NCBI GenBank assembly: GCA_030562195.1
Contig: JAUJPP010000012.1
Location: forward strand, 10,230,001-10,294,000
From: Nipponacmea schrenckii
Lineage: Eukaryota > Mollusca > Gastropoda > Lottiidae
Reading direction: 5' to 3'
DNA: 64,000 nucleotides
The notes beneath the pieces are model-generated. The model had not been told where the DNA came from. It ran no database searches and was given only the letters and a program-made list of their open reading frames with translations. Shown here one piece after another: positions 13,690 through 27,480 of this stretch; position 1 is the first letter of the stretch, and every line of letters starts with the position of its first letter. Made by a program: the position numbers and the translations under genes.

Positions 13690-13980
13690 ATACGACCCTG
13701 AACCCCGTTCCACACACAAAAAATTAGGTTATGCTGCCTATTTATTATATACACAACAAAAAAGGTGTTGCATCCTCATATTAACGGTAGCCTATGGTGG
13801 TGGTTCGGTTATGGTATGGGGCTGCTTCTCATTTGATTGCATGCTGGATTTGGTAACCATACAAGGGGATTTGACAGGGGCTCGCTACCTCCAGGAAGTT
13901 CTCGACTTGTTCCGCATTTTGATGACCACACATTAGCCAGCAGACCCGTATTTATGGATGAACACACTCAATTCGCAATC
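13690..13980 (+). pseudogene. Tc1-like transposase relic
   Basis: The reading YGGGSVMVWGCFS, then GDLTGARYLQEVLD, is the conserved central part of Tc1/mariner transposases. Just downstream in another frame VPHFDDHTLASRPVFMDEH matches the region before the second catalytic Asp. At least one frameshift separates the two and no intact N- or C-terminus is visible. The open frame upstream (from 13469) shows no clear transposase similarity. Confidence 0.65.
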
Positions 13981-14637
13981 AAGATCCACTTTTCCAAATG
14001 CAATGACGGTTTACAACTTCGTAACAGTTGTGTTTATCTTATCATACCTCTTTTTTTATAACAAAACTTAGTAATTTCTATTCATTCAGATGTTGATCTT
14101 ACATAAATTGCCTGTCCAGAAGATTATCTCCCCGTACCATTGTTATATTACACAAATTTCGAGTTTGGTTTGATTTTATGAGCCGCCTTCGTTATTGATC
14201 TCTCATTGCAATTTGCATTTTAAGACATTGTCTGTGATTGTTTGCTTCTTATTAGTCGGATCTAGTAATACTCTTTTTTTGTGTTAATACACCGGGCGAC
14301 AGGAGAAATAGAATTATTTACATCGAAAGCAAACAACTTTGATGGCATGCTCAATTTCATAAGGCCCGGTCAATCACATATGATATATAAACATGACATT
14401 GCGTCCTTGGGGTCTCACAGTTTTCTAAATCATGCAATTGATTCTAAATCCACTACCAACGACCACCAAAGTGCAACTACCTAGTTTGCGATATCAGCAA
14501 TTGCTGGAAGCGAACGTTAACTCGCCATTTACCTACCACCTACCTCCTTGGGGTCTAAACGGACCCTAACCTTCAAAAATCTCCCTTCATTACGTATTTC
14601 GACTTTGGCGAAAACGTATTGTAATCGTTCGGATTAT

Positions 14638-14662
14638 TGCAGTGCGTTCTTCGAACGCACTG
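14638..14662. repeat. Perfect 11-bp inverted repeat
   Basis: GCAGTGCGTTC, loop TTC, GAACGCACTGC. An isolated hairpin of unknown role, possibly the core of a short foldback element. Confidence 0.6.
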
Positions 14663-15079
14663 CTTTGTTTTCGAAATGACTATTTTTTTTTTTTTTTTTG
14701 TCTCTTTCTGGTCACGCTCCCCAGCCATAACTGCAAATGTCTTGCACAATCTAGCGTGATATTGTAACGTAATCTTGTGCTCGTTGTTGTTTAAATGTAA
14801 AATGACGCATTTTTGTTCTACCGGAAATGACGTAGAACGTCACAAATTTTATTTTTGTTTACTAACTCACGGCTCGTTATTTTATCCAATCTGGTTCGGA
14901 CTTTTTTTATTTACTACTTATAACTTAGATTTACATAATAGCAGTTTAAAAATTTTGAAATTTTTACTTTTGTTGCTGACTTTTGAATTTTAAAATTTAA
15001 CACTTTTTCTAACTTTTGCAATTTTGATTAGATCGAAATCAAAATTTGCAGTTAGATAAACATTTTTCTTGTCAAGAAA

Positions 15080-18000
15080 AATCTGTTTTCAAAATGTCGA
15101 CATCACTTCCGGTTTCGGCGTCATACGTCGCTAAACTTCGAATTTTCACTTCCGGAATTCTAAAGATATTTGAATTTTTTTTTTTGCAATTAGTTACTAT
15201 TAACCCATAATGATTTTATAATTAACAAAAATTGAACCGGAAGTAACAGATCAGTCGCCATCATTAAACCACTTACTTTTGTAAAGTGAAAAATTGGGCC
15301 TTAGGGGTTAATCAGACAATTGTAATTTTGATGTCTATGTAATCTTCAATCGATTGCTAACAATTCTTAGGAAGCCGAATTTTGAATTTCGATTTAGCTT
15401 ACCTTTCATTTCCGGTTCTTTTTTTTTCACTCAGTGCCTAATTTTCCAACGTTCATATATCGTGACCTTGACCTTTGGTGACCATGTGACCTGCACAAAA
15501 GTTGTTGCCCTTGTCGAGATCTATCCATTGATGTCTTCATTTGTGTTGTGAAATGTCAACTTCCGGTTTTACAGCCATTTGAAAATTGCACTTTTTAACT
15601 TCGAAGAGCTCTGTCACGTGACCTCATTTACATACGTCAAAATTTCTTTTATGTCCTTATTACGCGTAATTTATTCTTTCCAATGGTGTATAACACTTTA
15701 TATTTTGATCAAAATTGCGCTTTTAAATATTAGAAAATTTTGTTCTTAGTTCTATATTAATTGTGCGTGATTTATGAAAAAGCACGTGTTTTTTTTTTTA
15801 AATTTACGTCTTATTTTTCACAAAAATTGGTAGATGAGTAGACAAAAAATTATCATTAAAGATTCCGATAAAACATTTTCCAAAATTAGCCGGAAACGTC
15901 CGAAAATGACCAAAAAATGAAGAAAATCACAGAAATCGGAATTTTCGGATTATATTTTTGCACAAACTTGCAATTTTTTTATTCCACAGAATTAGTACCA
16001 TCAATATCTTCATTTTGTATGTATGCCATATATGCAAATTCCTAACCGTTTGATCGCCATCTTGAAATATGCAAATTATTGGAAAAATACTACTCGTCCG
16101 CCATTTTTAATCCTATTTTTTCAGACTTGTTTTAAAATATAATTTGGATAATTATCTAGGTCCTCTAGTGGCATATTTTTCGATTTCAAATTTGTCTTTG
16201 GACCAGGTCCTGCCAAAGTTTTTCAAAACTGACTTCCGTCTGAAAGTTCATAACTTTTGAACTCTACCATATGCATCCTTTTGATCTCAAAACAACATCA
16301 TCAGAAAGGCACTGGACTGGAATCCCCAAGGGCATAGAAGACAAGGACGACCTTTACATAGCTTGAAAAGAATAAGACTGAAAGAGCTAGGAAGGTTTGG
16401 CAAGACCTGGAATGAAGCAAAAAGAACAGCTCATAATAGAGTGAGATGGAGAACGTCTGTAGCAGCCCTATTCTCCGCAAGGAACGAAGAGGACTAACTT
16501 ACTAATATGCATCCTTTATTTTTCTGCACAAGCATCTTCATTGGCTAAAGGTTCATATGATACCTTGATTTCTAATTTTAGTACAGAACATATGGATTAA
16601 TAGGGATCCAAAAATTGGTAATTTGCATATTTCTCGTATCTTCAGATGGTTATATCTCATGAACAAGACTCTTGGCAACATTCTAATTGACATTATTGGG
16701 TGTGATTTTTATCAGCTTTCTAACAATATCTTTATTTTAGCTATAGACCGAAAACTGATGAAAATACGCCTAGTAGAAAATAAGCGATTTTAACATTCAT
16801 ATTTTTTTATATTTAGTTCTATTTAACTTAAAAACAAAATTCGAACAGATTTATAATGTGCAAATTCCCAGCTTTCAAGCAATATATAAATCATCATGTA
16901 TAAATAAAAATTGCGAAAAGTTTAAGAATAAAATTACACTCTAATTAAACAGATATAAATGCAACAGGTCATAAAATCTGATTGTGTTAATTTCTTATCT
17001 TTTGGTCAAGACACAAATTTTGACATTTCCAGTTAAAGTATCCCCAACCAATCAAAACAAGTCATTAGACTTTGTGGGCGTGGTTAAACCCAGATATTTT
17101 ACATCACTGTGTGTATTTCTCTTTCAATCGAAATAGGGTCTCGGAGGATCAGTCAATATGTGTTATTTTGATGGACATGTATATAGAATCTATAACCGAT
17201 TGCCGAAATTTATATGGAAACTGATTTTTGAATTTTTAATTTGATTTTGATTTAATTACGATTAAAAATTATAAAAACTTCGAAGGTGTATATTGTGACG
17301 TTGACCTTTGGCGATCTTTATACCTGTACATATGTGATACGTTCTATCCAATGACATATTAAGCTTTATAGCAAAATGTAAACTTTCGGTTTATCGGCAT
17401 TTAAAAAATTTCGAATTTTTCCTATAAAACGGTCAATTCACAAATTTTGACATTTCCAGTTGAAGTTTCCAAAACAAGTCAATGGACTTTGTGGGCGTGG
17501 TTAAGCCCAGATATTTTTACATCACAAACCTTAATGATTGCCAGTCTATTAACAAGCTCAAATGTCACGTGTTAAATCATGAATAAATCATCTCTCCCAA
17601 TAATCGCAAAATCAATCTACATCCTTAAATGACAGCCAGGAGACCAACAAATTCTAAATAGCCCGAAAGCTGCAGAACTGTTACAAACAGGTCTAGTTAT
17701 TCTTTCCAATGGTGTATAACACTTGATTTTTGATCAAAATTGCACGTTTTAAATTTGCAAATATTGTAATTTCTTCTATACTAACTCTTTAAATCGAAAT
17801 AGGGTCTCGGAAGATAATTCAATTTGTGTTATTTTGATGTACATGTATATAGAATCTATTGCCGAAATATATATGGAAACCGATTTTTGAATTGTTATTT
17901 TGATTTTGATTTTTTTACGATTAAAAATTAATCCAGTTAAAATGATTCAAAGATATTATATATCTTAAATAAAAGGAATGATTGTTCATTTCTCGTTGTG

Positions 18001-19800
18001 GGCGATGTATGATATGGAATATTTGGAAGGAAATGACAACCTTTAGAATTTTAAATGATATTCTCTTAAGCAAAAATAATGTACAATTGAGAGGACTAGT
18101 GGTATAAGGGACGCAACTCTATAAAATACTCTCTTAAAGATGTAAAGCCGCGCTGTTAATTTGATGGCTCTATGTTATACCATGGCAACTTGCCACAAAT
18201 TGCAGGATCTAATGTTCCTACTACACCTAAATTAAGATTGATAAATAAATAAATAAACAAATTAAAAGTATCAACGATCTGGAAAGTTAATTTAATCCGA
18301 GATCAATTTGTATTCTCAAATAAGGTGTTATGTCCCTTTATGACCACAAATTTGTTTTTTCGACGTTTTGTTTTACACACTAATTAAACAGATATAAATG
18401 TTACAAGAAGAGTTAAGAAGATAATGCAACAGGGCAAAAAGTCAAATCGTGTTAATTTCTTATCGTTTGGTCAAGACAAATTTTGACATTTCCAGTTTAA
18501 GTATCGCAACCAATCAAAACAAGTCATTATACTGAGTAGGCGTGATTACGTTCTATTTTAAATGACAGCCAGGAGATATAACACATTCTAAATATCTCGG
18601 AAGCTGCACAATTGTTACAAACAGGTCTAGTTATTATTATGGAATTGGATATTATAAATGCAACGTTTCACCCATGCAATAGAAGGGACGCGCACTGCCT
18701 TGGTACCGTCTAACGGTTCTAGTTTTATTTTTTTTTTTTTTTGTAATTCTTGGATGAGTTTGCAGACAAACTGGTAAAAGGTGCAGAAATTCTAAATCTA
18801 CAGTTGATCTTAGAATGATTTCTATTATCAAATAAAACAAAACCGGAAGTTCTATCTCTGACAGGAAGTGAGAACCGGAAGTTCAGGTTTTTTTGCTTTA
18901 GCAAGTTTATTTTCAGTTCGATTTTGACCGGATTTTCAGATTTGAAAACTTCAATGTATTTGTCAACTAACAATTATAGGTTTTAGGCAATTAGGTTAAA
19001 TATTTTACCCACGATTTGCAATTCAATATTCAAGGGTCATCGGCAAAAATTTCAGACCGCGATTTCTCCTTTAATATAAATGGTAAAATTTTGAAACTTT
19101 ACCAGTTGATAGGCGATATGTTTATAATTTTTGAAAAAATGTGAAAAAAAAATTCCACTTCCGGTTTAGCCTCAAATGACGTAATTACGTAACTTCCGGT
19201 CTATAACTGCTAGGTGAAAAGTGAAAGCTGTTTTATAAATAACTTGTCAATAGTAATTGATTTGACCTAAATAATTAGGTCAAGCTGCCATATCGGCCGC
19301 CATTTTGAATTTTCGTTACAATTCTTAAATCCGAAATTCAGACACTACTGATAGACCGATTTTGATGAAATTTAGCACATAGATACAATGGATCATTATC
19401 TACCTTTTCTTGGAGACCGATTTTCAAATTTCGTATTTTCTTTCGAATTATTTAAATTTCGATTTTTTCAAAATTAGGTCACTTTAACGGGTACGGAAGG
19501 TGTGACCCACTTAATCTATGACCTTGAAAATTAGGTCAAATAATATTCAATATATTGTCTACGAGTAGATATTTTTAATTTGGCTTACTTAAAAAATTCA
19601 TAGAGATAAGTGTACTTAAATACAGCAAAAATTGATAATTTTCATATTTTCGCCATCATTAACCGTTACGGAAGGTGTGACCTAATTATTTTATGACTTT
19701 GAAAACTAGGTCAAATGATATTCAATATATTGTCTAGATGTAGGTAATTGCAAATTTAGCCTACATAATATTTTAAGGCTCTCGAAATACGTTCATAATT
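15080..19800. repeat. Repeat-rich intergenic mosaic with CCGGAAGT motifs
   Basis: Non-coding sequence with many blocks present twice or more: 17013-17100 with 17435-17525 and 18475-18550 ('ACTTTGTGGGCGTGGTTAA'); 17130-17275 with 17780-17935 ('CGAAATAGGGTCTCGGA'); 17620-17705 with 18555-18645; 15660-15735 with 17695-17760; 19480-19570 with 19660-19750 ('TACGGAAGGTGTGACC'). ACTTCCGG/CCGGAAGT appears repeatedly in both orientations, as do TTGACCTTTGG phrases. I see no gene. Confidence 0.6.
16283..16504 (+). pseudogene. 5'-truncated LINE tail with target-site duplication
   Basis: From 16297 a frame reads ALDWNPQGHRRQGRPLHSL, then LKELG, TWNEAKRTAHNRVRWRTSVA and a stop at 16497. The motif string W-P-G-RR-GRP ... 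W-E-A-R-RWR is typical of the C-terminus of non-LTR retrotransposon ORF2. The insert lies between two copies of ATATGCATCCTTT (16269-16281 and 16505-16517), a 13-bp target-site duplication, so this is a complete but severely 5'-truncated insertion. Confidence 0.75.
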
Positions 19801-21345
19801 GTAAGCAATTCTAGTTTTATATTTTATTTTGTTTTAGCCATCATCTCCTGGAATATTTATAATTATGGTTTTAACAGTAAAAAGATCATCAAATTGTACA
19901 CCCGAAATTGTCTGCGTTAAGAAATACTATTTTTATGTAATTAAATTTTTACCATGAAGCAATTTCTAGGGCTTTTTGGCTACTCGTGGTAAATATCTCT
20001 TGCCATTCAAAACGCAACGAAATTCGTGTATATATTTTTCTCGGACCACAGGTAAGTGTGGACAGGATAGTCTATTATAGGTATCTATGGTTTCCCCACA
20101 TGAACCCCCATGAAAAATATAAATTTCCTAAATATGGTGTATTAAAATTGTTTTCACCAATGTCGAAATTACAGAAAAACAACATTACAAAACGCTCAAA
20201 ACATCTGCTTATTGTGGTTGTTTGGTTGACATGTATAAGGTCACCAGCTATGCACTGAAATAAACCACCCGATAATAATCAAACATCCACATACCTGCAG
20301 TTAAGGGGGCAATGCCGCATTCTTTTCAGTTGGTGTTTCCAGTATATTTTGCAAACTATTAGTTATATTCAAAAACGATTAATTATTCAATCTAAACGTT
20401 GATTTAACTTCCTCTTCCGAAAACCATGTAAAAGGGTCCAGGCGATGTCTAACATGTCTATTAATAGGAATAACAACGTTAATTTCACCAAGTTCCTAAA
20501 TCGTTTAAATAATCCTCCATTTTTAAACATCGAAGAGCCACAAAAGGAATTTGTACTGATTTACAAATTCAGTAGAATTAAAAGTTAAAACTGGTCTCGA
20601 CCAACTTTAAGTTTAGCATTAAATTAGCCAATTTTTAAATACATTTAAGGTAATTCTATGTGGTGCATACAAATTATAAAGTTAAGTTAAAAGTTAATGT
20701 TATTCGGGCAGAATAGAATTAAATTAGGCTTAATTTCATTTGGTGCATACGGGCTATTATATTAGTCGAACAGCAAAAATCTCAGAATGGAATAATTACC
20801 TTCAGACCAACAGTTATTAGATTTCGAAATGATTTACGTCAAACAAAACGACAGTTTTTTTTTTAATCGCCCGATTTCCTAACACCATTGGATCTATAGA
20901 TGGAACCCACGTTGTAAAAAGACTCCTCTCAAACGTCAATATCCAGAAATATACCGAAACTGCAAATCATCAGTTTCGTTAAACTTTAGAGTTGTCTGTA
21001 GGACCTGATCTACGATTTCACAATCACGTCATCAAAATTCTTGCATAACATTATACTAGTCTCTCGGAGATATTGTAAACTTGGTGGTCTGGATGATAGA
21101 GAAAATATTCCATTTTCTATATATTTCTATGAAAATCCTGGAACTTTTAGACATGGAAGATAATATCGATTGATCCTTCAACATATTTATCTATAATTTG
21201 TTTATAAACAGTATATAAGTCAGATAATGATCCCAGACTCGTATATACCGAGTTAAAAAAAGAGAAAGGTCTAACTAAGCTTTACAACTAGGAACAAAAT
21301 TAGTTCCTTACGCCAAATGCATAAGTTGAAAATTGCATTTCTATA
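19801..21345. other. AT-rich intergenic DNA, no gene seen
   Basis: Longest open frame about 90 codons (19986-20258, plus); no recognised product. Confidence 0.4.
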
Positions 21346-21347
21346 TA

Positions 21348-22180
21348 TATACTCAGTCCATATGAAAACGCACCACTCACGAAATCTGGAATAACTCAAC
21401 GGGTTGATATGTGATACATTCCACTCCTGAACAAGGGCCATCTTGCGTCGACGTGAAAGACGTCGTCCAATTTCATCCCATAAGTGCTCGACAGGGGAGA
21501 GGTCGGGTGACAGAGCTGGCCACTGAAGCACGGGGATGTTCTGCTGTGCAGGGTACTGCATGGACACCCTTGCAGTGTGTGCCCTAGCGTTGTCCACTGT
21601 ATACGCTGGTTTCGGTGACGATCCGTCAATATGGGGCCGAAATAAGGAAGTCGTGCACGCAGGCCTATAGCTCGCAGACGGTTCCTTACGGTGTTCGGGT
21701 GAATGAATCCACGTCGTCCCTGGACTTGAGCAGCCGTTCTAGTCGCTGGTATTGTTCGGTCTCGGACATGATCCAGTACGATCTGACGGTCCTGACGTGC
21801 CGTTGTCACACGTTGTTGACCCGGTCGAGGACGGACCCGAGTGCTCCTCGTTTGCAGAAACCTTGGATGGAGTCTTGCGATCATTGTTTGTGCGCAGTGT
21901 GGTTGTTTGGCAATTTCCCTGGAGCTGGCGCCATTTTGAAGCATGCCAATGGCACGTTCCCGTTCAGGGTCTGTAAGTCGCGGCATCGTGTCGGCGTTTC
22001 ACAAGTGTCAATGAAGAAGTGAAATTTTATTCGTATTCACATGCTTTTAAAGGTAATGTGTGCACAATCCAGAGTGTCGGTTGACGTCACTGTAGTGTTG
22101 TTGTGGTATAAAATTTATATTGAAGTTCTTTTGAACTATTGACTTTTTCAAGTGGTGCGTTTTCATGTGTACTCAGTATA
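21348..22180 (-). mobile_element. Internally deleted Tc1-like element
   Basis: The ends are inverted: TATACTCAG...CATATGAAAACGCACCACT on the left, and AGTGGTGCGTTTTCATGTGTACTCAGTATA on the right, with TA at the borders. It is about 830 bp, whereas a full element needs about 1 kb of transposase alone. The interior holds the two transposase remnants listed separately. Confidence 0.8.
21380..21986 (-). pseudogene. Tc1-like transposase, catalytic core deleted and frameshifted
   Basis: It starts MPRLTDPERERAIGMLQNGA with an HTH region (SSREIAKQ) and a second DNA-binding part ending DRHRNQRIQW at about 21610. The sequence then jumps, in another frame, to DNARAHTARV and SPDLSPVEHLWDEIGRR. The stretch that normally carries the first catalytic Asp is missing; the second Asp (DNARAH) and the Glu region (SPVEHLWD) remain. 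It cannot encode an active enzyme. Confidence 0.85.
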
Positions 22181-22742
22181 TTCCCAATTTAGAAATTTTT
22201 TGATTAATTTAGGTCTAGATTTGGAATTTGATGTCTGAAATTGCATTTTCTTTCAGATTTTGTGCGCTGATGTACATGTGGAAGGATAAGTCTAAAAATA
22301 GTCGTTTTGTTGCGGATGTTGATAAAATGTAATGGTCTACGTTCATTTTGATCAGATTTTCATGGTCATGATGTATTCTGGTCTGGCTTTCATCTGGCAC
22401 ATTGGAAAGTTTTCAACGAGATTTCCGTAAAAAGTTATAAAAGGTTGAATTTCGTGATTTAACATGGAAACAGATGATAAATATATATATTAAATGGTAA
22501 GCAACTATATTCCAGACCACACTTAAATTTATAAGTCCACTGTGGGAGTCAAGTGTATATGAAGTATTTACTTTTATTTCTTGAACTAATGCATTAAAAT
22601 TGAAATCTTACGATCCTATCTCTGTTGATCAGTAAATAAAAACAATAAATAAAAATTCATCAAACATATCCTTAAAACTAAGAAATTATTATTAAATATG
22701 CATTTAATTATTGAATGCTTAATACATTAAAAAAAATAACTT
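22181..22742. other. AT-rich spacer before the satellite
   Basis: No coding or structural feature recognised. Confidence 0.4.
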
Positions 22743-24018
22743 AGAATTGAAATATATTGATTAAAATAGCAAAAGATAGAGCTATTCAGTATTGAAATAT
22801 ATTGATTGAAATAGCAAAAGATAGAGCCATTTAGTATTGAAATATTTTGATTGATATAGCAAAAGATAGAGCTATTTAGTATTGAAATATATTGATTGAA
22901 ATAGCAAAAGATAGAGCTATTTAGTATTGAAATATATTGATTGAAATAGCAAAAGAAAGAGCTATTTAGTATTGAAATATATTGATTGAAATAGCAAAAG
23001 ATAGAGCTATTTAGTATTGAGATATATTGATTGATATAGCAAAAGATATGGGCTATTCAGTATTGAAATATATTGATTGAAATAGCAAAAGATAGAGCTA
23101 TTTAGTATTGAAATATATTGATTGATATAGCAAAAGATAGAGCTATTTAGTATTGAAATATATTGATTGAAATAGCAAAAGATAGAGCTATTTAGTATTG
23201 TAATATTTTGATTTAAATAGCAAAAGATAGAGCCATTTAGTATTGAAATATATTGATTGATATAGCAAAAGATAGAGCTATTTAGTATTGAAATATATTG
23301 ATTGAAATAGCAAAAGATAGAGCTATTTAGTATTGAAATATATTGATTAAAATAGCAAAAGAAAGAGCTATTTTGTATTGAAAAGATAGAGCTATTTAGT
23401 ATTGTAATATTTTGATTTAAATAGCAAAAAATAGAGCCATTTAGTATTGAAATAAATTGATTGAAATAGCAAAAGATAGAGCTATTTAGTATTGAAATAT
23501 TTTGATTGAAATAGCAAAAGATAGAGCTATTTAGTATTGAAATATATTGATTGAAATATCAAAAGATAGAGCTATTTAGTATCGAAATATATTGATTGAT
23601 ATAGCAAAAGATAGAGCTATTTAGTATTGAAATATATTGATTGAAATAGCAAAAGATAGAGCTATTTAGTATTGAAATATATTGATTGAAATAGCAAAAG
23701 ATAGAGCTATTTAGTATTGAAATATATTGATTGAAATAGCAAAAGATAGAGCTTTTAGTATTGAAATATATTGATTGAAATAGCAAAAGTTTGAGCTATT
23801 TATATTGAAATATATTGATTGAAATAGCAAAAGATAGAGCTATTTAGTATTGAAATTTTATTGATTGAAATAGCAAAAGATAGAGCTATTTAGTATTGAA
23901 ATATATTGATTGAAATAGCAAAAGATAGAGCTATTTAGTATTGAAATATATTGATTGAAATAGCAAAAGATAGAGCTATTTAGTATTGAAATTTTATTGA
24001 TTGAAATAGCAAAAGATA

Positions 24019-24272
<254 letters not shown>

Positions 24273-27099
24273 CAAAAGATAGAGCTATTTAGTATTGAAA
24301 TATATTGATTGAAATAGCAAAAGATAGAGCTATTTAGTATTGAAATATATTGATTGAAATAGCAAAAGATAGAGCTGTTTAGTATTGAAATATATTGATT
24401 GAAATAGCAAAAGTTAGAGCTATTCAGTATTGAAATATATTGATTGAAATAGCAAAAGATAGAGCTATTTAGTATTGAAATATATTGATTGAAATAGCAA
24501 AAGATAGAGCTATTTAGTATTGAAATATATTGATTGAAATAGCAAAAGATAGAGCTATTTAGTATTGAAATATATTGATTGAAATAGCAAAAGATAGAGC
24601 TATTTAGTATTGAATTATATTGATTGAAATAGCAAAAGATAGAGCTATTGAGTATTGAAATATATTGATTGAAATAGCAAAAGATAGAGCTATTTAGTAT
24701 TGTAATATTTTGATTGATATAGCAAAAGATAGAGCCATTTAGTATTGAAATATATTGATTGATATAGCAAAAGATAGAGCTATTTAGTATTGAAATATAT
24801 TGATTTAAATAGCAAAAGATAGAGCCATTTAGTATTGAAATATATTGATTGAAATAGCAAAAGATAGAGCTATTTAGTATTGAAATATATTGATTGAAAT
24901 AGCAAAAGATAGAGCTATTCAGTATTGAAATATATTGATTGAAATAGCAAAAGATAGAGCTATTTAGTATTGAAATATATTGATTGAAATAGCAAAAGAT
25001 AGAGCTATTTAGTATTGAAATATATTGATTGAAATAGCAAAAGATAGAGCTATTTAGTATTGAAATATATTGATTGAAATAGCAAAAGATAGAGCTATTT
25101 AGTATTGAAATATATTGATTGAAATAGCAAAAGATAGAGCTATTTAGTATTGAAATATATTGATTGAAATAGCAAAAGATAGAGCTATTTAGTATTGCAA
25201 TATTTTGATTTAAATAGCAAAAGATAGAGCCATTTAGTATTGAAATATATTGATTGATATAGCAAAAGATAGAGCTATTTAGTATTGAAATATATTGATT
25301 TAAATAGCAAAAGATAGAGCCATTTAGTATTGAAATATATTGATTGAAATAGCAAAAGATAGAGCTATTTAGTATTGAAATATATTGATTGAAATAGCAA
25401 AAGATAGAGCTGTTTAGTATTGAAATATATTGATTGAAATAGCAAAAGATAGAGCTATTTAGTATCGAAATATATTGATTGATATAGCAAAAGATAGAGC
25501 TATTTAGTATTGAAATATATTGATTGAAATATCAAAAGATAGAGCTATTTAGTATTGAAATATATTGATTGAAATAGCAAAAGATAGAGCTATTTAGTAT
25601 TGAAATATATTGATTGAAATAGCAAAAGATAGAGCTATTTAGTATTGAATTATATTGATTGAAATAGCAAAAGATATAGCTATTGAGTATTGAAATATAT
25701 TGATTGAAATAGCAAAAGATAGAGCTATTTAGTATTGTAATATTTTGATTTAAATAGCAAAAGATAGAGCCATTTAGTATTGAAATATATTGATTGATAT
25801 AGCAAAAGATAGAGCTATTTAGTATTGAAATATATTGATTTAAATAGCAAAAGATAGAGCCATTTAGTATTGAAATATATTGATTGAAATAGCAAAAGAT
25901 AGAGCTATTTAGTATTAAAATATATTGATTGAAATATCAAAAGATAGAGCTATTTAGTATTGAAATATATTGATTGAAAAAGCAAAAGATAGAGCTATTT
26001 AGTATTGAAATATATTGATTGAAATAGCAAAAGATAGAGCTATTTAGTATCGAAATATATTGATTGAAATATCAAAAGATAGAGCTATTTAGTATTGAAA
26101 TATATTGATTGAAATAGCAAAAGATAGAGCTATTTAGTATTGAAATATATTGATTGAAATAGCAAAAGATAGAGCTATTTAGTATTGCAATATTTTGATT
26201 TAAATAGCAAAAGATAGAGCCATTTAGTATTGAAATATATTGATTGATATAGCAAAAGATAGAGCTATTTAGTATTGAAATATATTGATTTAAACAGCAA
26301 AAGATAGAGCCATTTGGAATTGAAATATATTGATTGAAATAGCAAAAGATAGAGCTATTTAGTATTGAAATATATTTATTGAAATAGCAAAAGATAGAGC
26401 TATTTAGTATTGAAATATATTGATTGAAATATCAAAAGATAGAGCTATTTAGTATTGAAATATATTGATTGAAATAGCAAAAGATAGAGCTATTTAGTAT
26501 TGAAATATATTGATTAAAATAGCAAAAGATAGAGCTATTTTGTATTGAAAAGATAGAGCTATTTAGTATTGTAATATTATGATTTAAATAGCAAAAAATA
26601 GAGCCATTTAGTATTGAAATAAATTGATTGAAATAGCAAAAGATAGAGCTATTTAGTATTGAAATATTTTGATTGAAATAGCAAAAGATAGAGCTATTTA
26701 GTATTGAAATATATTGATTGAAATATCAAAAGATAGAGCTATTTAGTATCGAAATTAATTGATTGATATAGCAAAAGATAGAGCTATTTAGTATTGAAAT
26801 ATATTGATTGAAATAGCAAAAGATAGAGCTATTTAGTATTGAAATATATTGATTGAAATAGCAAAAGATAGAGCCATTTAGTATTGAAATATATTGATTG
26901 AAATAGCAAAACATAGAGCTGTTTAGTATTGAAATATATTGATTGAAATAGCAAAAGTTAGAGCTATTCAGTATTGAAATATATTGATTGAAATACAAAA
27001 GATAGAGCTATTTAGTATTGAAATATATTGATTGAAATAGCAAAAGATAGAGCTATTTAGTATTGAAATATATTGATTGAAATAGCAAAAGATAGAGCT

Positions 27100-27480
27100 A
27101 TTTAGTTTGAAATATATTGATTGAAAAGAAAAGATAGAGCTATTTAGATTGAATAATTGATTGAAATAGCAAAAGATAGACTATTGATATGAAATATATT
27201 GATTGAAATAGAAATAGACTATTTAGTAGAAAATATTGAGACATAGAAAAATAGAGCTATTTGATTGAAATATATTGATTGAAATAGAAAAATAGACTAT
27301 TTAGATTGAAATATATTGATTAAATAGAAAAGATAGATTTAGTATTGAAATATATTGATTGAAATAGAAAAGATAGATTTTAGTATTGAAATATATTGAT
27401 TAAAATAGAAAGATAGAGTATTTTGTATTGAAAGATAGAGTATTTAGTATTGAATATTTGATTTAAATAGAAAAATAGAG
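27100..27480. repeat. Eroded zone of the satellite with many small deletions
   Basis: Units here lose single or few bases at many places (for example GATTGAAAAGAAAAG and ATAGACTATTTAG) while flanking units are near perfect. Another small patch lies at about 28105-28165. Deletion-biased errors suggest unpolished long-read consensus. Confidence 0.6.
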
